Shown: one piece after another, positions 24,871 through 32,244 of the stretch
How the letters are laid out: each line of letters starts with the position of its first letter
Position numbering within the stretch: the stretch's first letter is position 1
Assembly (NCBI GenBank): GCA_017440565.1
Contig: JAFSHA010000097.1
Location: forward strand, 1-64,000
Direction of reading: 5' to 3'
Origin: Eggerthellaceae bacterium
GTDB taxonomy: Bacteria > Actinomycetota > Coriobacteriia > Coriobacteriales > Eggerthellaceae
DNA length: 64,000 nucleotides
The notes under the pieces: model-generated
What the model was told of the DNA's origin: nothing
Databases searched by the model: none
Seen by the model: the letters and a program-made list of their open reading frames with translations, nothing else
Position numbers and translations under genes: made by a program

Positions 24871-24980
24871 TTAATGTCCGCGTTCGTAGACGGATTGCCT
24901 ATCTCGGCTTTCGGGCAAGTCGCGGGAATTCTCAAGGACGCGTGTCCTAAGCCCCGCCTTGCTGCCAGGTCCGCGCTTGC

Positions 24981-25991
24981 TTAACAGTGCGGGGCCAGCA
25001 GGCGGTCCATAAGCTCAAGGTGCTTTCCCCTGAAATCTGGGTCGCGGAAAACGAGGCGGTGCCCAAGGTGCTCGGCTGCCGATTTTGCGATTGCGTACAT
25101 ATGCCTGACGTCCCTTAAACGCCCTTCGGTCACGACAAACAGAGTGAACCCATCTGCTGCGAGCGCGTTTCGCCGCGCGTTGTCACGGTCTCTTTGCTCG
25201 GGCGTCTTGTGCGCATCCCTGCCGTCGTATTCGATTGCCGTCCCGGCTTGGCTCCAAACCAAATCGAAGGCATTGCCTTTCTCCCACATGAGCGATGCGT
25301 TTGTGCTTAGATTGATGCTCAGGTTCAAAGTGGGCTTTGGTAGTCCGTAGCCCCCGTAACGTTTCGGCAGGCACATAAGCAGCGCAACGGCTGTTTCGCG
25401 CGGAGACCCCGCTCCGTTTATGGCCACAGGAAGCATCCTTCTTGCGCGTGCGAGCCCCCTAAGATGAGATGCTTGCGTAAGGGCCATGCTGACGGCTTCG
25501 ACCGAAGTGAGTGGATGGCGCATGAATAGGTTCCCGTTGGGCAGGATGGAATAGCATCCGCAAAACTCTTGAATCAGCAGAAGAATGCCCAGATCATCGC
25601 GCTCTTGTGCTGCTTGTAGCAGCGTGTACTCGGGGGATAGGACGCAGAGATTACCCTCGATCACGAGAATGGCGTTGCGTGGGAAAGAGGCGGTGCAGGT
25701 GTGAAAGACGATGCTGGAGTTGGACTTTCGGCGGGCTTTGCGCTCGACCAGCACGTGGAGTGGCTGATTGGAGGGGATTCCCCATCTTTGCAGGTCGTGC
25801 GCCTTGATGGCGGCAGCGCTCGCATCGAGGTGAGCACGGTCCTGGAGTGGGGCAAAATAGTTTCCGGGAAATGCCTGGGGTAGGGATGGGCCTGCACCAG
25901 TGGTGTGCCCGAACACTTGGGTTCCCGGAATGCGATTGTCGTAGTGGCGCCAAAACTCGATGGCGCTTGGTCCGCAGAGACAGAAGTGCAT
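24981..25991 (-). CDS. PD-(D/E)XK endonuclease-like protein (Vsr/DUF559 type), copy 1
   Basis: The 336-residue protein has an N-terminal half like the AbiEi-type/DUF559 actinobacterial proteins (CVLSPEYTLLQAAQ near 116-129) and a C-terminal nuclease-like domain: D243 (AFDLVW), E254-x-D256 (AIEYDGRDAH) and a following basic helix (RRNALAADGFTLFVVT). That is the D...ExK-like core of Vsr/DUF559 nucleases, with Asp where Lys is usual. It shares SPRETAVALLMCLPKRYGG with a paralogue at 56401-57432. It stands alone, with a less GC-rich upstream region and a complex inverted repeat 350 bp upstream. Defence or mobile-element roles are both conceivable. Nuclease activity is inference. Confidence 0.75.
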   Translation of the reverse strand: MHFCLCGPSAIEFWRHYDNRIPGTQVFGHTTGAGPSLPQAFPGNYFAPLQDRAHLDASAAAIKAHDLQRWGIPSNQPLHVLVERKARRKSNSSIVFHTCTASFPRNAILVIEGNLCVLSPEYTLLQAAQERDDLGILLLIQEFCGCYSILPNGNLFMRHPLTSVEAVSMALTQASHLRGLARARRMLPVAINGAGSPRETAVALLMCLPKRYGGYGLPKPTLNLSINLSTNASLMWEKGNAFDLVWSQAGTAIEYDGRDAHKTPEQRDRDNARRNALAADGFTLFVVTEGRLRDVRHMYAIAKSAAEHLGHRLVFRDPDFRGKHLELMDRLLAPHC

Positions 25992-26336
25992 GTGGCCCCC
26001 TTCTTTTGGTGGTCACGCATGGGTCAAAAGCGGTCGTTACGATGCGCGTGCCGATGCCGCTTCTGGCCTTTGGCGAGATAGCGAGTATTGCATGCTTCGA
26101 AACGCGATGGCAAGCCCCGTCTTCTGTTCTCACAAAAAGCCATGCATGAACGACATTTTTTCGGACACTAACGAGGACTTCCTCTTGGATGCCAGCGACC
26201 GTTTCTTCGAATGGTCGCTGCGAGTTGCGATTGCGAAACGCTAGCCAGCTTGCTCTCTTCTCCTTTGCCCTCGGTGCGCGAGGGGGCTCTTCTCGAAAGA
26301 CGCTTTGCGAGGGAATGTGCTCATGCGTTGTTGTAC
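25992..26336. other. Intergenic region of lower GC upstream of the nuclease-like gene
   Basis: No credible gene was found. A 32-codon frame at 26146-26244 has no RBS and no family. The base composition is less GC-rich than the surrounding genes, which fits acquired DNA. Confidence 0.4.
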
Positions 26337-26647
26337 AAAACTACGAGCTTGGTACCAGGACGAGCAGAATCGCGAGTTTGGTGTCTTCTCTGCGCATTTT
26401 TTCGAGTTTGGTACCTTTTAGCATGTTGATTGGTGGGAAAAACCGCCTATCAGACAAATCGAGTGGTTCTTTCCTTAACTATCCGATCCGAGAATAATTC
26501 TGAACAGGCATAACGCAGAACAATGAGAAGAGGCGCATCTTTCTTGAGAATTCGGGCGAATAATGTTGGTACCAAACTCGAATTTTCGTACATAGAGGGT
26601 ACCAAACTCGCGATTTTGCGCGCCTTGGTACCGTACTCGGATTTTCG
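26337..26647. repeat. Long inverted repeat with three motif copies per arm (element C)
   Basis: Arms of about 79 bp (26337-26415 and 26568-26647) align nearly without gaps as reverse complements. Each arm has three copies of CGAGTTTGGTACC or a close variant, spaced about 30 bp. The 152-bp centre is AT-rich and has no gene. The spacing of about 30 bp recalls elements A and B, although the unit sequence differs. It lies between the nuclease-like gene and the degV gene. Confidence 0.8.
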
Positions 26648-26710
26648 TGCAGTTCGAAGGGGTGGAGCTCCGTGCCCGGAAGGGGCTGGCGCCAAGCGGC
26701 CGCTCGATGA

Positions 26711-26736
26711 CAAGGCCCCTCGCGAAAGGGGCCTTG
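26711..26736 (-). terminator. Terminator after degV
   Basis: A perfect 10-bp stem (CAAGGCCCCT/AGGGGCCTTG) with a 6-base loop lies 40 bp past the degV stop on the minus strand. Confidence 0.7.
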
Positions 26737-26775
26737 GTGAACGATTCTCGGGGTAGGGCTGCGACTCGGCGAAGG

Positions 26776-27627
26776 CTATTTCGTCTCGAAGCCTATCAAG
26801 AGGCCGCCGCGCTCGGCGTAGAAGCTGCACAGGGCGCGAGCGGGATTCAGGGCAATTTGCGCGGTGGGGAAGGCGTCGGCAATCATGTCGCGCAGCTTAA
26901 GCGCCGCCGGCTCGTTGAGCACGTGGCTGATACGCACCTTGCCGCCATTGAAGTTCTTGCGTCCCATTTCCTTGATGATGGTGGCAAGCGCCTTCTTCTC
27001 GCCGCGCACCTTGTTGCGCGGGTCAAGCTCTCCGTTTTCCGCCAGACCGACGATGCGGATGCCCAGCACGGTGGCGATCTTGGCCACGGCGGGGTTAACG
27101 CGGCCGTTGTTGGCAAGGTTGTTCAGCGACTCAAGCGAGAAGATGAGCTCGGTGCGATCGCGATACGCCTCGATCTCGTCGCGAATGGCCTCGAAGGGCA
27201 GCTTCTGCTCCATAAGCTCCTTGAGCTTCTCGGCCATGAGCCACATCTGCGGACCAGTGGAAAGCGAGTCGACGATGTGCACGCGCGCGCCGGGGTTGTC
27301 GGCTTCGTATTGCTCCTTTGCCACAAGCGCCGAGTTGTAGCTTCCCGAAAGGTGGCTTGTGATGGCGATGCCGAAGACCTCGCGAGCGTCGTTGAAAGCC
27401 TTGATCCATTCGCCGGTGCTCGGGCAGGCGGTGCCGGACTTGCCGTGGTACTTGGCTAGGAAGTCGGCCATTTCGGCGACGTCGGTTTCGGCGACGTCGG
27501 GCCATTCGCGGCCGCCAGCTTGGATGGTGAGCGGCGCGACGCCGAACCCGATGTCGCTTCCCTCGAGATGAAGCTGATCTGCCGAAACGAGATCTGACGA
27601 AGAGTCGACGACGATAGAGTACTGCAT
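26776..27627 (-). CDS. DegV family fatty-acid-binding protein
   Basis: The 283-residue protein has the DegV layout: YSIVVDSSSDL at the start, GKSGTACPSTGEWIKAF with the conserved T-S/P-S/T loop, ITSHLSGSYNSA and the C-terminal GGLLIGF. DegV (FakB-like) proteins hold a fatty acid and present it to the FakA kinase, which is not in this window. GGAG precedes the ATG at 27627; a longer frame to 27657 lacks a reason. It diverges from the DUF1836 regulator. A second DegV gene is at 48233-49087. Confidence 0.9.
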   Translation of the reverse strand: MQYSIVVDSSSDLVSADQLHLEGSDIGFGVAPLTIQAGGREWPDVAETDVAEMADFLAKYHGKSGTACPSTGEWIKAFNDAREVFGIAITSHLSGSYNSALVAKEQYEADNPGARVHIVDSLSTGPQMWLMAEKLKELMEQKLPFEAIRDEIEAYRDRTELIFSLESLNNLANNGRVNPAVAKIATVLGIRIVGLAENGELDPRNKVRGEKKALATIIKEMGRKNFNGGKVRISHVLNEPAALKLRDMIADAFPTAQIALNPARALCSFYAERGGLLIGFETK

Positions 27628-27790
27628 GCTCGCGCTCCTGAATTTGAAAACAACCAACCTAAGCGGAATCGCTAAACCACCCCTACCTTATCAGGTATTG
27701 ATAAACCTGTCCACCAGTTACGGAAGTTGTTTGGTAGATTTCGGAAAACCTTATTGCGACGCTTCGGAGTCATCGCTAGAATCTCGAAAC

Positions 27791-28318
27791 ATGGACGTGC
27801 AAACCAAACAGATCGTGATCGACTCCATGGAGGGCTTCAGTCTCCCGCGCTATCGGGAGCTGCCCGGTGTTGGCCTTTACCTTGAGCAGGTCGTTCAATT
27901 CGTGAATACCGTTACGGCGCCGTTGGGCTTGGCGCCTCTTACTGGCTCGATGGTGGGCAACTACGTGAAGCAGGGCCTCATCGAAAGCCCTGCCAAGAAG
28001 CGCTATGGCGCCGACCAGCTGGCCTATCTCATCTTCATCACCATCACGAAAAACGTGCTGTCCATCGAAAACCTGCGCCTGTTCATTTCCATGCAAAAGC
28101 AAACCTACGATGTGTTCGTGGCCTACGACTACTTCTGCGAGCAGTTTGAGCTGGCCCTCGACTACGCATTCGGGCGCATCGAGAGCCTCGAGGACACGGG
28201 CGTGACGGTTTCCGAGGAAAAGGCCATGCTGCGTTACTGCACCATCGCCACGGCTAACGTCGCCTATCTGGGGAAGTGCTTCGACGCGGTGCGCGTGCGC
28301 GCGGCTGCGGAAGAGTAG
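27791..28318 (+). CDS. DUF1836 family regulator
   Basis: The 175-residue protein matches DUF1836: LPRYRELPGVGLYLEQVVQFVN, then a MerR-like helix-turn-helix segment SMVGNYVKQGLIESPAKKRYG and AYLIFITITKNVLSIENL. Family members are presumed DNA-binding, but targets are not known. It is divergent from degV, which is the natural candidate for control. The ATG at 27791 has only a weak RBS, so an upstream GTG cannot be ruled out. Confidence 0.85.
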   Translation: MDVQTKQIVIDSMEGFSLPRYRELPGVGLYLEQVVQFVNTVTAPLGLAPLTGSMVGNYVKQGLIESPAKKRYGADQLAYLIFITITKNVLSIENLRLFISMQKQTYDVFVAYDYFCEQFELALDYAFGRIESLEDTGVTVSEEKAMLRYCTIATANVAYLGKCFDAVRVRAAAEE

Positions 28319-28452
28319 CTTGCGGGCCCTTCCGCCCCGCCTCGACTCCGTTGCGCCGATCGGCGGTTTTCGCGCTATGAGCGCACGGCGCGTTTCCCCT
28401 TCTTTGGTATAGTGAATCGTCACCGATTTAGAGGGGATTGAAACCTACCATC

Positions 28453-29730
28453 ATGTCACTCATCGTCGCAAAGTTCGGAGGCACATCGGTTGCCTCGCCC
28501 GAACGAATCAAGAACGTGGCCAAACGCCTCGTGCGCATGAAGCAGGAGGGCCATCAGGTTGTGGCCGTGGTTTCGGCTATGGGCAAGACCACCGACGAGC
28601 TGGTCGGCTTGGCAAATGCCATCAACGCCAATCCGCCGGCGCGCGAGCTTGACCGCCTGCTGTCCACTGGCGAGCAGGTTTCCATGACGCTTCTGGCCAT
28701 GGCCATCGAGGCTCTCGGCTACAAGGCCATGAGCTTTACCGGCCGTCAGGCGGGCATCGAAACCGACGGCACGCATAACAAGGCCAAGATCGTCAAGGTC
28801 GACAATGAGCGCATCGAAAGCGCGCTTGCCGAGGGCGCTATCCCCGTCATCGCGGGCTTCCAGGGCATTGACAAGAACGGCGACATCACCACGCTTGGCC
28901 GTGGCGGCTCTGACACCACCGCGGTTGCGGTTGCCTGGGGCATCAAGGCCGACGTGTGCGAGATCTACTCCGACGTCGAGGGCGTGTACACGTGCGACCC
29001 GCGTGTGGTGCCCCGTGCCAAGAAGCTCGATCAAATTTCCTACGACGATATGCTTGAGCTGGCCAGCGCCGGCTCTGGCGTGCTACAAAGCCGCGCCGTC
29101 GAGTTTGCGCGCAAATGGAACGTCGTCATTCATTCCCGATCCGCGTTCTCCGACGCGGAGGGCACGTACGTCAAGGAGGAGCCTGACATGGAGGAAGCGG
29201 TCATCACCGGTATTGCCCACGACACGTCCGAGGTTAAGGTCACCATTCGCGGCGTGCCCGATTCCACGGGTGTCGCGGCGAGGCTGTTCAGCTCGCTGGC
29301 GGGCAACATGGTGAGCGTCGACATGATCATTCAGAACATCTCGCTTGACGGCTACACCGATATCTCCTTCACGTGCCCCGGCGCCGACCTGCCGCGCGCC
29401 AAGGAGACGCTTGATCGCGTGGTGGGCGAAGTGAACGCGCGCGAGTACGTGGTGGACGAGGACATTGCCAAGGTAAGCCTCGTGGGTACGGGCATGAAGT
29501 CGTCGCCCGGCGTTGCCGCTAAGGCCTTCACCACGCTTGGCGAAAACCAGATCAACATCCTCGCTATCTCCACGTCGCCCATCCGCCTCTCGGTGGTGGT
29601 CGATGGAGCGCAGGCCACGCAGGCTGTACGCTGTCTGCACACGGCGTTCGGCCTTGACTCCGACAGCGTGTTCGAGGAGAAGCAGCTTTCCGCGGAGGAA
29701 ATCGCCGCGAAGATGATGAAGGGACGATAG
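28453..29730 (+). CDS. lysC: Aspartate kinase
   Basis: The 425-residue enzyme phosphorylates aspartate, the first step to lysine, threonine, methionine and diaminopimelate. It opens with VAKFGGTSVASPERI, has the conserved GRGGSDTTAVAVAWG and TCDPRVVPRAKKL blocks, and ends with two ACT domains (about 265-405) for feedback control. Length fits the single-function actinobacterial type. Start at 28453 is supported by the family; GAGGGG is further upstream than usual. asd follows after a structured 250-bp gap, a common lysC-asd pairing in Actinobacteria. Confidence 0.95.
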   Translation: MSLIVAKFGGTSVASPERIKNVAKRLVRMKQEGHQVVAVVSAMGKTTDELVGLANAINANPPARELDRLLSTGEQVSMTLLAMAIEALGYKAMSFTGRQAGIETDGTHNKAKIVKVDNERIESALAEGAIPVIAGFQGIDKNGDITTLGRGGSDTTAVAVAWGIKADVCEIYSDVEGVYTCDPRVVPRAKKLDQISYDDMLELASAGSGVLQSRAVEFARKWNVVIHSRSAFSDAEGTYVKEEPDMEEAVITGIAHDTSEVKVTIRGVPDSTGVAARLFSSLAGNMVSVDMIIQNISLDGYTDISFTCPGADLPRAKETLDRVVGEVNAREYVVDEDIAKVSLVGTGMKSSPGVAAKAFTTLGENQINILAISTSPIRLSVVVDGAQATQAVRCLHTAFGLDSDSVFEEKQLSAEEIAAKMMKGR

Positions 29731-29828
29731 CGTTTCGCTAGTCGGCCGCGAGGGGACGTGGTCGAAGCCACCCGCTTCGCTGTCAGATTTCCGCCGGCCT
29801 GACGGCCAGCGGAATGGCTCGACGCTGT

Positions 29829-29928
29829 GGGGCGTTCCAACACCCCGCCTCGCCGCTTTTTCGCTTACCTTCGCGTACGAGGTACGCTCAGCCGCGAAAC
29901 GCGGCAATTCGGGGCGCCGGAACGCCCC
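29829..29928. repeat. 100-nt multi-stem hairpin between lysC and asd
   Basis: Stems stack from outside in: GGGGCGTTCC/GGAACGCCCC, then CACCCCG/CGGGGCG, then GCCGCTTTTTCGC/GCGAAACGCGGC, then a short TACC/GGTA tip. The total length is 29829-29928. It lies 99 bp after lysC and 53 bp before asd. It might be a terminator/attenuator RNA or one of this genome's nested palindromic elements. It does not look like the lysine riboswitch. The remaining 29731-29980 has no gene. Confidence 0.65.
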
Positions 29929-29980
29929 TCGCTGACTTACTAGCGCCAACCTGTGAGTTTGACTTGAGAAAGGATTTGCT

Positions 29981-31030
29981 ATGGTTTGGGATAAGAAGAT
30001 GCCGGCTCGTCCGGTGGTGGCAGTTGCCGGTGCGACGGGTGCGGTGGGCCAGGAATTCCTGGAGGTCCTGCACGACCTCGACTTCCCGGCTTCCGAGGTT
30101 CGCGCGCTGGCTTCGGCGCGCTCTGCCGGCAAGAAGGTTCCCTTCAAGGGTTGCGGCGATGTGCGTCCTGGCGAGCTCGTGGTGCAGGAAATGACGCCTG
30201 AGGCCTTCGAGGGCGTTGACATCGCTCTGTTCTCGGCAGGTGCTTCGGTGTCGAAGGCCATGCGCGAGGCCGTTTTGGCCGCAGGCGCGGTTATGATCGA
30301 CAACTCGAGCGCCTTCCGCATGGACGAGGACGTGCCGCTCGTGGTTCCCGAGGTGAACCCGCAGGACGTGGAGTGGCATTCCGGCGTTATCGCCAACCCC
30401 AACTGCTCGACCATTCAGATGGTCGTGGCCCTGAAGCCTCTGTATGAGATCGGCGGCGGCATCAAGCGCGTGGTCGTTTCCACCTACCAGGCTGCCTCGG
30501 GTGCCGGCGCGCCCGCCATGGCCGAGCTGTACGATCAGACCCAGCAGTTCCTGAACGACGAGGAACTCACGGTGAGTGCATTCGCGCACCGCATCGCGTT
30601 CAACTGCATTCCGCATATCGATGTCTTCCTCGAGGACGGTTCCACCAAGGAAGAGTGGAAGATGGTCGTCGAGACGAAGAAGATCTTCGGCGATGACTCC
30701 ATTGCCGTGGCTCCCACCTGCGTGCGCGTGCCCGTGCTGCGCTGCCATGCCGAAAGCATCAACGTCGAGCTCAAGCAGCCGGTGACGGTGGAAGCTGCCA
30801 AAGAGGCGCTTTCGCTTGGCGATGGGGTCGTGCTCTTCGATGATCCGGCCGAGAAGGAATACCCCATGCCCGGCCTGCTTGCCGGCACCAACGAGACCTA
30901 TGTCGGCCGCGTGCGCAAGGACCCCACGGTCGAGAACGGCATTGCCTTCTGGTGCGTGGCCGACCAGATTCGCAAGGGCGCAGCCTTGAACGCCGTTCAG
31001 ATCGCCCAGCTTCTGGTTCCGGAAGAGTAG
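29981..31030 (+). CDS. asd: Aspartate-semialdehyde dehydrogenase
   Basis: The 349-residue NADP-dependent enzyme reduces aspartyl phosphate to the semialdehyde, acting directly after LysC. The nucleotide loop GATGAVGQEF is near the N-terminus, the catalytic Cys is in NPNCSTIQM (near residue 140), and a later FNCIPHID block with the active-site region CVRVPVLRCHAESI is conserved. AAAGGA precedes the ATG. Length is typical. Confidence 0.95.
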   Translation: MVWDKKMPARPVVAVAGATGAVGQEFLEVLHDLDFPASEVRALASARSAGKKVPFKGCGDVRPGELVVQEMTPEAFEGVDIALFSAGASVSKAMREAVLAAGAVMIDNSSAFRMDEDVPLVVPEVNPQDVEWHSGVIANPNCSTIQMVVALKPLYEIGGGIKRVVVSTYQAASGAGAPAMAELYDQTQQFLNDEELTVSAFAHRIAFNCIPHIDVFLEDGSTKEEWKMVVETKKIFGDDSIAVAPTCVRVPVLRCHAESINVELKQPVTVEAAKEALSLGDGVVLFDDPAEKEYPMPGLLAGTNETYVGRVRKDPTVENGIAFWCVADQIRKGAALNAVQIAQLLVPEE

Positions 31031-31105
31031 GCGAGAGCTGAAACTCGATGATCTTGGCAAGGGCGGCTTTCTGAACTGAACCCCGATAGTGCAAAGGACC
31101 CCTAT

Positions 31106-31139
31106 AGTTGGACTGGAAACAAAAGTTTCCAGTCCAACT
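31106..31139. repeat. Perfect 15-bp hairpin, possible IS end remnant
   Basis: Arms at 31106-31120 and 31125-31139 are exact complements around AAAA. A GGGAGG RBS and an ATG at 31159 follow, opening a short frame beginning MRHDAETLKRAALLM, which resembles the start of an IS orfA and then loses similarity. It lies 75 bp after asd and may also act as its terminator. The IS origin is tentative. Confidence 0.45.
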
Positions 31140-31213
31140 TCTATATCGGGAGGTGTTGTATGAGGCATGATGCAGAGACGCTGAAGAGGGCCGCCCTTCT
31201 CATGGGAGTTTGT

Positions 31214-31301
31214 GTGCGAAAACGGCTTCCTTTCTTGGGGCGAACCGTTCCAAATCGATGATTTCTGCCGTCGCGCCCAAGAGAGGGCGCCGTTTTTGCA
31301 C
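31214..31301. repeat. Imperfect long palindrome upstream of tlyA (element E)
   Basis: Outer arms GTGCGAAAACGGC (31214-31226) and GCCGTTTTTGCAC (31289-31301) differ at one base. Inner arms around CTTGGGGCGA and TCGCGCCCAAG pair imperfectly. The central loop is about 27 bases. It ends 28 bp before the tlyA promoter box. Confidence 0.6.
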
Positions 31302-31328
31302 GCAACTGCGCAAAGGCCCCCGACACTC

Positions 31329-31334
31329 TATAAT
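31329..31334 (+). promoter_or_regulatory. -10 box of tlyA, implying a leaderless mRNA
   Basis: A consensus TATAAT ends 7 bp before the tlyA ATG. A transcript would start at or beside the start codon, leaving no room for an RBS, and no RBS is seen. Leaderless mRNAs are common in Actinobacteria. No good -35 box was found at the normal spacing. Confidence 0.6.
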
Positions 31335-31341
31335 AGTGTGC

Positions 31342-32094
31342 ATGAAGAAGCCGAAGAAAATACGACTTGACGAGCTGCTGGTCGAGCGAGGCGTGTTCGC
31401 CGATGCGGGCGAGGCGCTGCGCGCGGTCGTGGCGCGCGAGGTGCGCGTTGACGACGTGTACGTGACGAGCGCCGCCGTGAAGGTGAGCCCCGACGCCGAC
31501 GTGTTCGTGAAGAACCGCCGTCAGTTCGTTTCGCGCGGCGGGCATAAGCTGCAGGGCGCGCTCGAGGCTTTCGGGCAAGACGTCCGCGGCCTGCGCTGCA
31601 TCGACATCGGCTCTTCGACGGGCGGCTTTACCGACTGCCTGCTGCAGGCGGGCGCGCAAAGCGTTGCCTGCGTGGATGTGAACTACGGGCAGCTTGCCAT
31701 GAAGCTGCGCAACGACGCGCGCGTTTCCGTGTTCGAACGCACGAACATCAAGCTTGCCGAACCCGAGGAGTTGGGCGCTCCCTTCGATCTCATTGTGATC
31801 GACGTGAGCTTCATCGGTTTGGCACAGCTTGCCCCTGTTTTCTCGCGGCTTTCGCATGGGCCGGAAAGCGAACGTTCCACGGTGTTTGTTGGCCTCATCA
31901 AGCCGCAGTTCGAGTCGGCGCACGAGGAGACCGACCGTGGCGTCGTGCGCGACGAGGCCGTGCGCCTGCGCACCATCGACGAGGTGTGCGAGGCCCTTGC
32001 CGCAGAGGGCTTCAGCGTCACGGGCGTGGTTGAATCCTCCATCAAGGGCCCCAAGGGCAACGTGGAATACCTCGTTCGCGCCGTCTTCGAATAG
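31342..32094 (+). CDS. tlyA: TlyA family rRNA 2'-O-methyltransferase
   Basis: The 250-residue protein has an N-terminal S4 RNA-binding domain (IRLDELLVERGVFADAGEA) and a methyltransferase domain with the SAM motif DIGSSTGGFTDCLLQAGA and IDVSFIGL. The K-D-K-E type catalytic set is suggested by the RGGHKL start, VIDVSF and IKPQFE blocks. TlyA methylates 16S and in some species 23S rRNA; older names call it haemolysin. The gene appears to be translated from a leaderless mRNA. Confidence 0.92.
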   Translation: MKKPKKIRLDELLVERGVFADAGEALRAVVAREVRVDDVYVTSAAVKVSPDADVFVKNRRQFVSRGGHKLQGALEAFGQDVRGLRCIDIGSSTGGFTDCLLQAGAQSVACVDVNYGQLAMKLRNDARVSVFERTNIKLAEPEELGAPFDLIVIDVSFIGLAQLAPVFSRLSHGPESERSTVFVGLIKPQFESAHEETDRGVVRDEAVRLRTIDEVCEALAAEGFSVTGVVESSIKGPKGNVEYLVRAVFE

Positions 32095-32103
32095 CTGGAA
32101 CAG

Positions 32104-32158
32104 GTGACAAACGACCTGTCCCTTCGTCACGGTGTCAAGGGGTCGCGTCATTTGTCAC
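32104..32158. repeat. Nested palindrome after tlyA (element D)
   Basis: Outer arms GTGACAAACGAC and GTCATTTGTCAC differ at one base. Between them are imperfect inner arms around CCCTTCG and TCAAGGGG. It lies just past tlyA and before the terminator pair. GTCACG occurs as in element A, but the overall sequence differs. Confidence 0.6.
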
Positions 32159-32182
32159 GGTAGGGCGCTAAAGTGAATGCGG

Positions 32183-32217
32183 AAGGGGCCCGGCGAACCT
32201 GTTTCGCCGGGCCCCTT
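32183..32217. terminator. Terminator between convergent tlyA and giant activase gene
   Basis: A perfect 15-bp stem (AAGGGGCCCGGCGAA and its complement) with a 5-base loop lies 28 bp from the activase stop and 89 bp from the tlyA stop. It can serve both directions. Confidence 0.8.
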
Positions 32218-32244
32218 GACGTCGGTCGTGCTCGCGAAGGGCCG

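Noticed and set aside
26146-26244. 32-codon frame upstream of the nuclease-like gene
   Set aside because: No RBS, no resemblance to a family and short enough to be chance.
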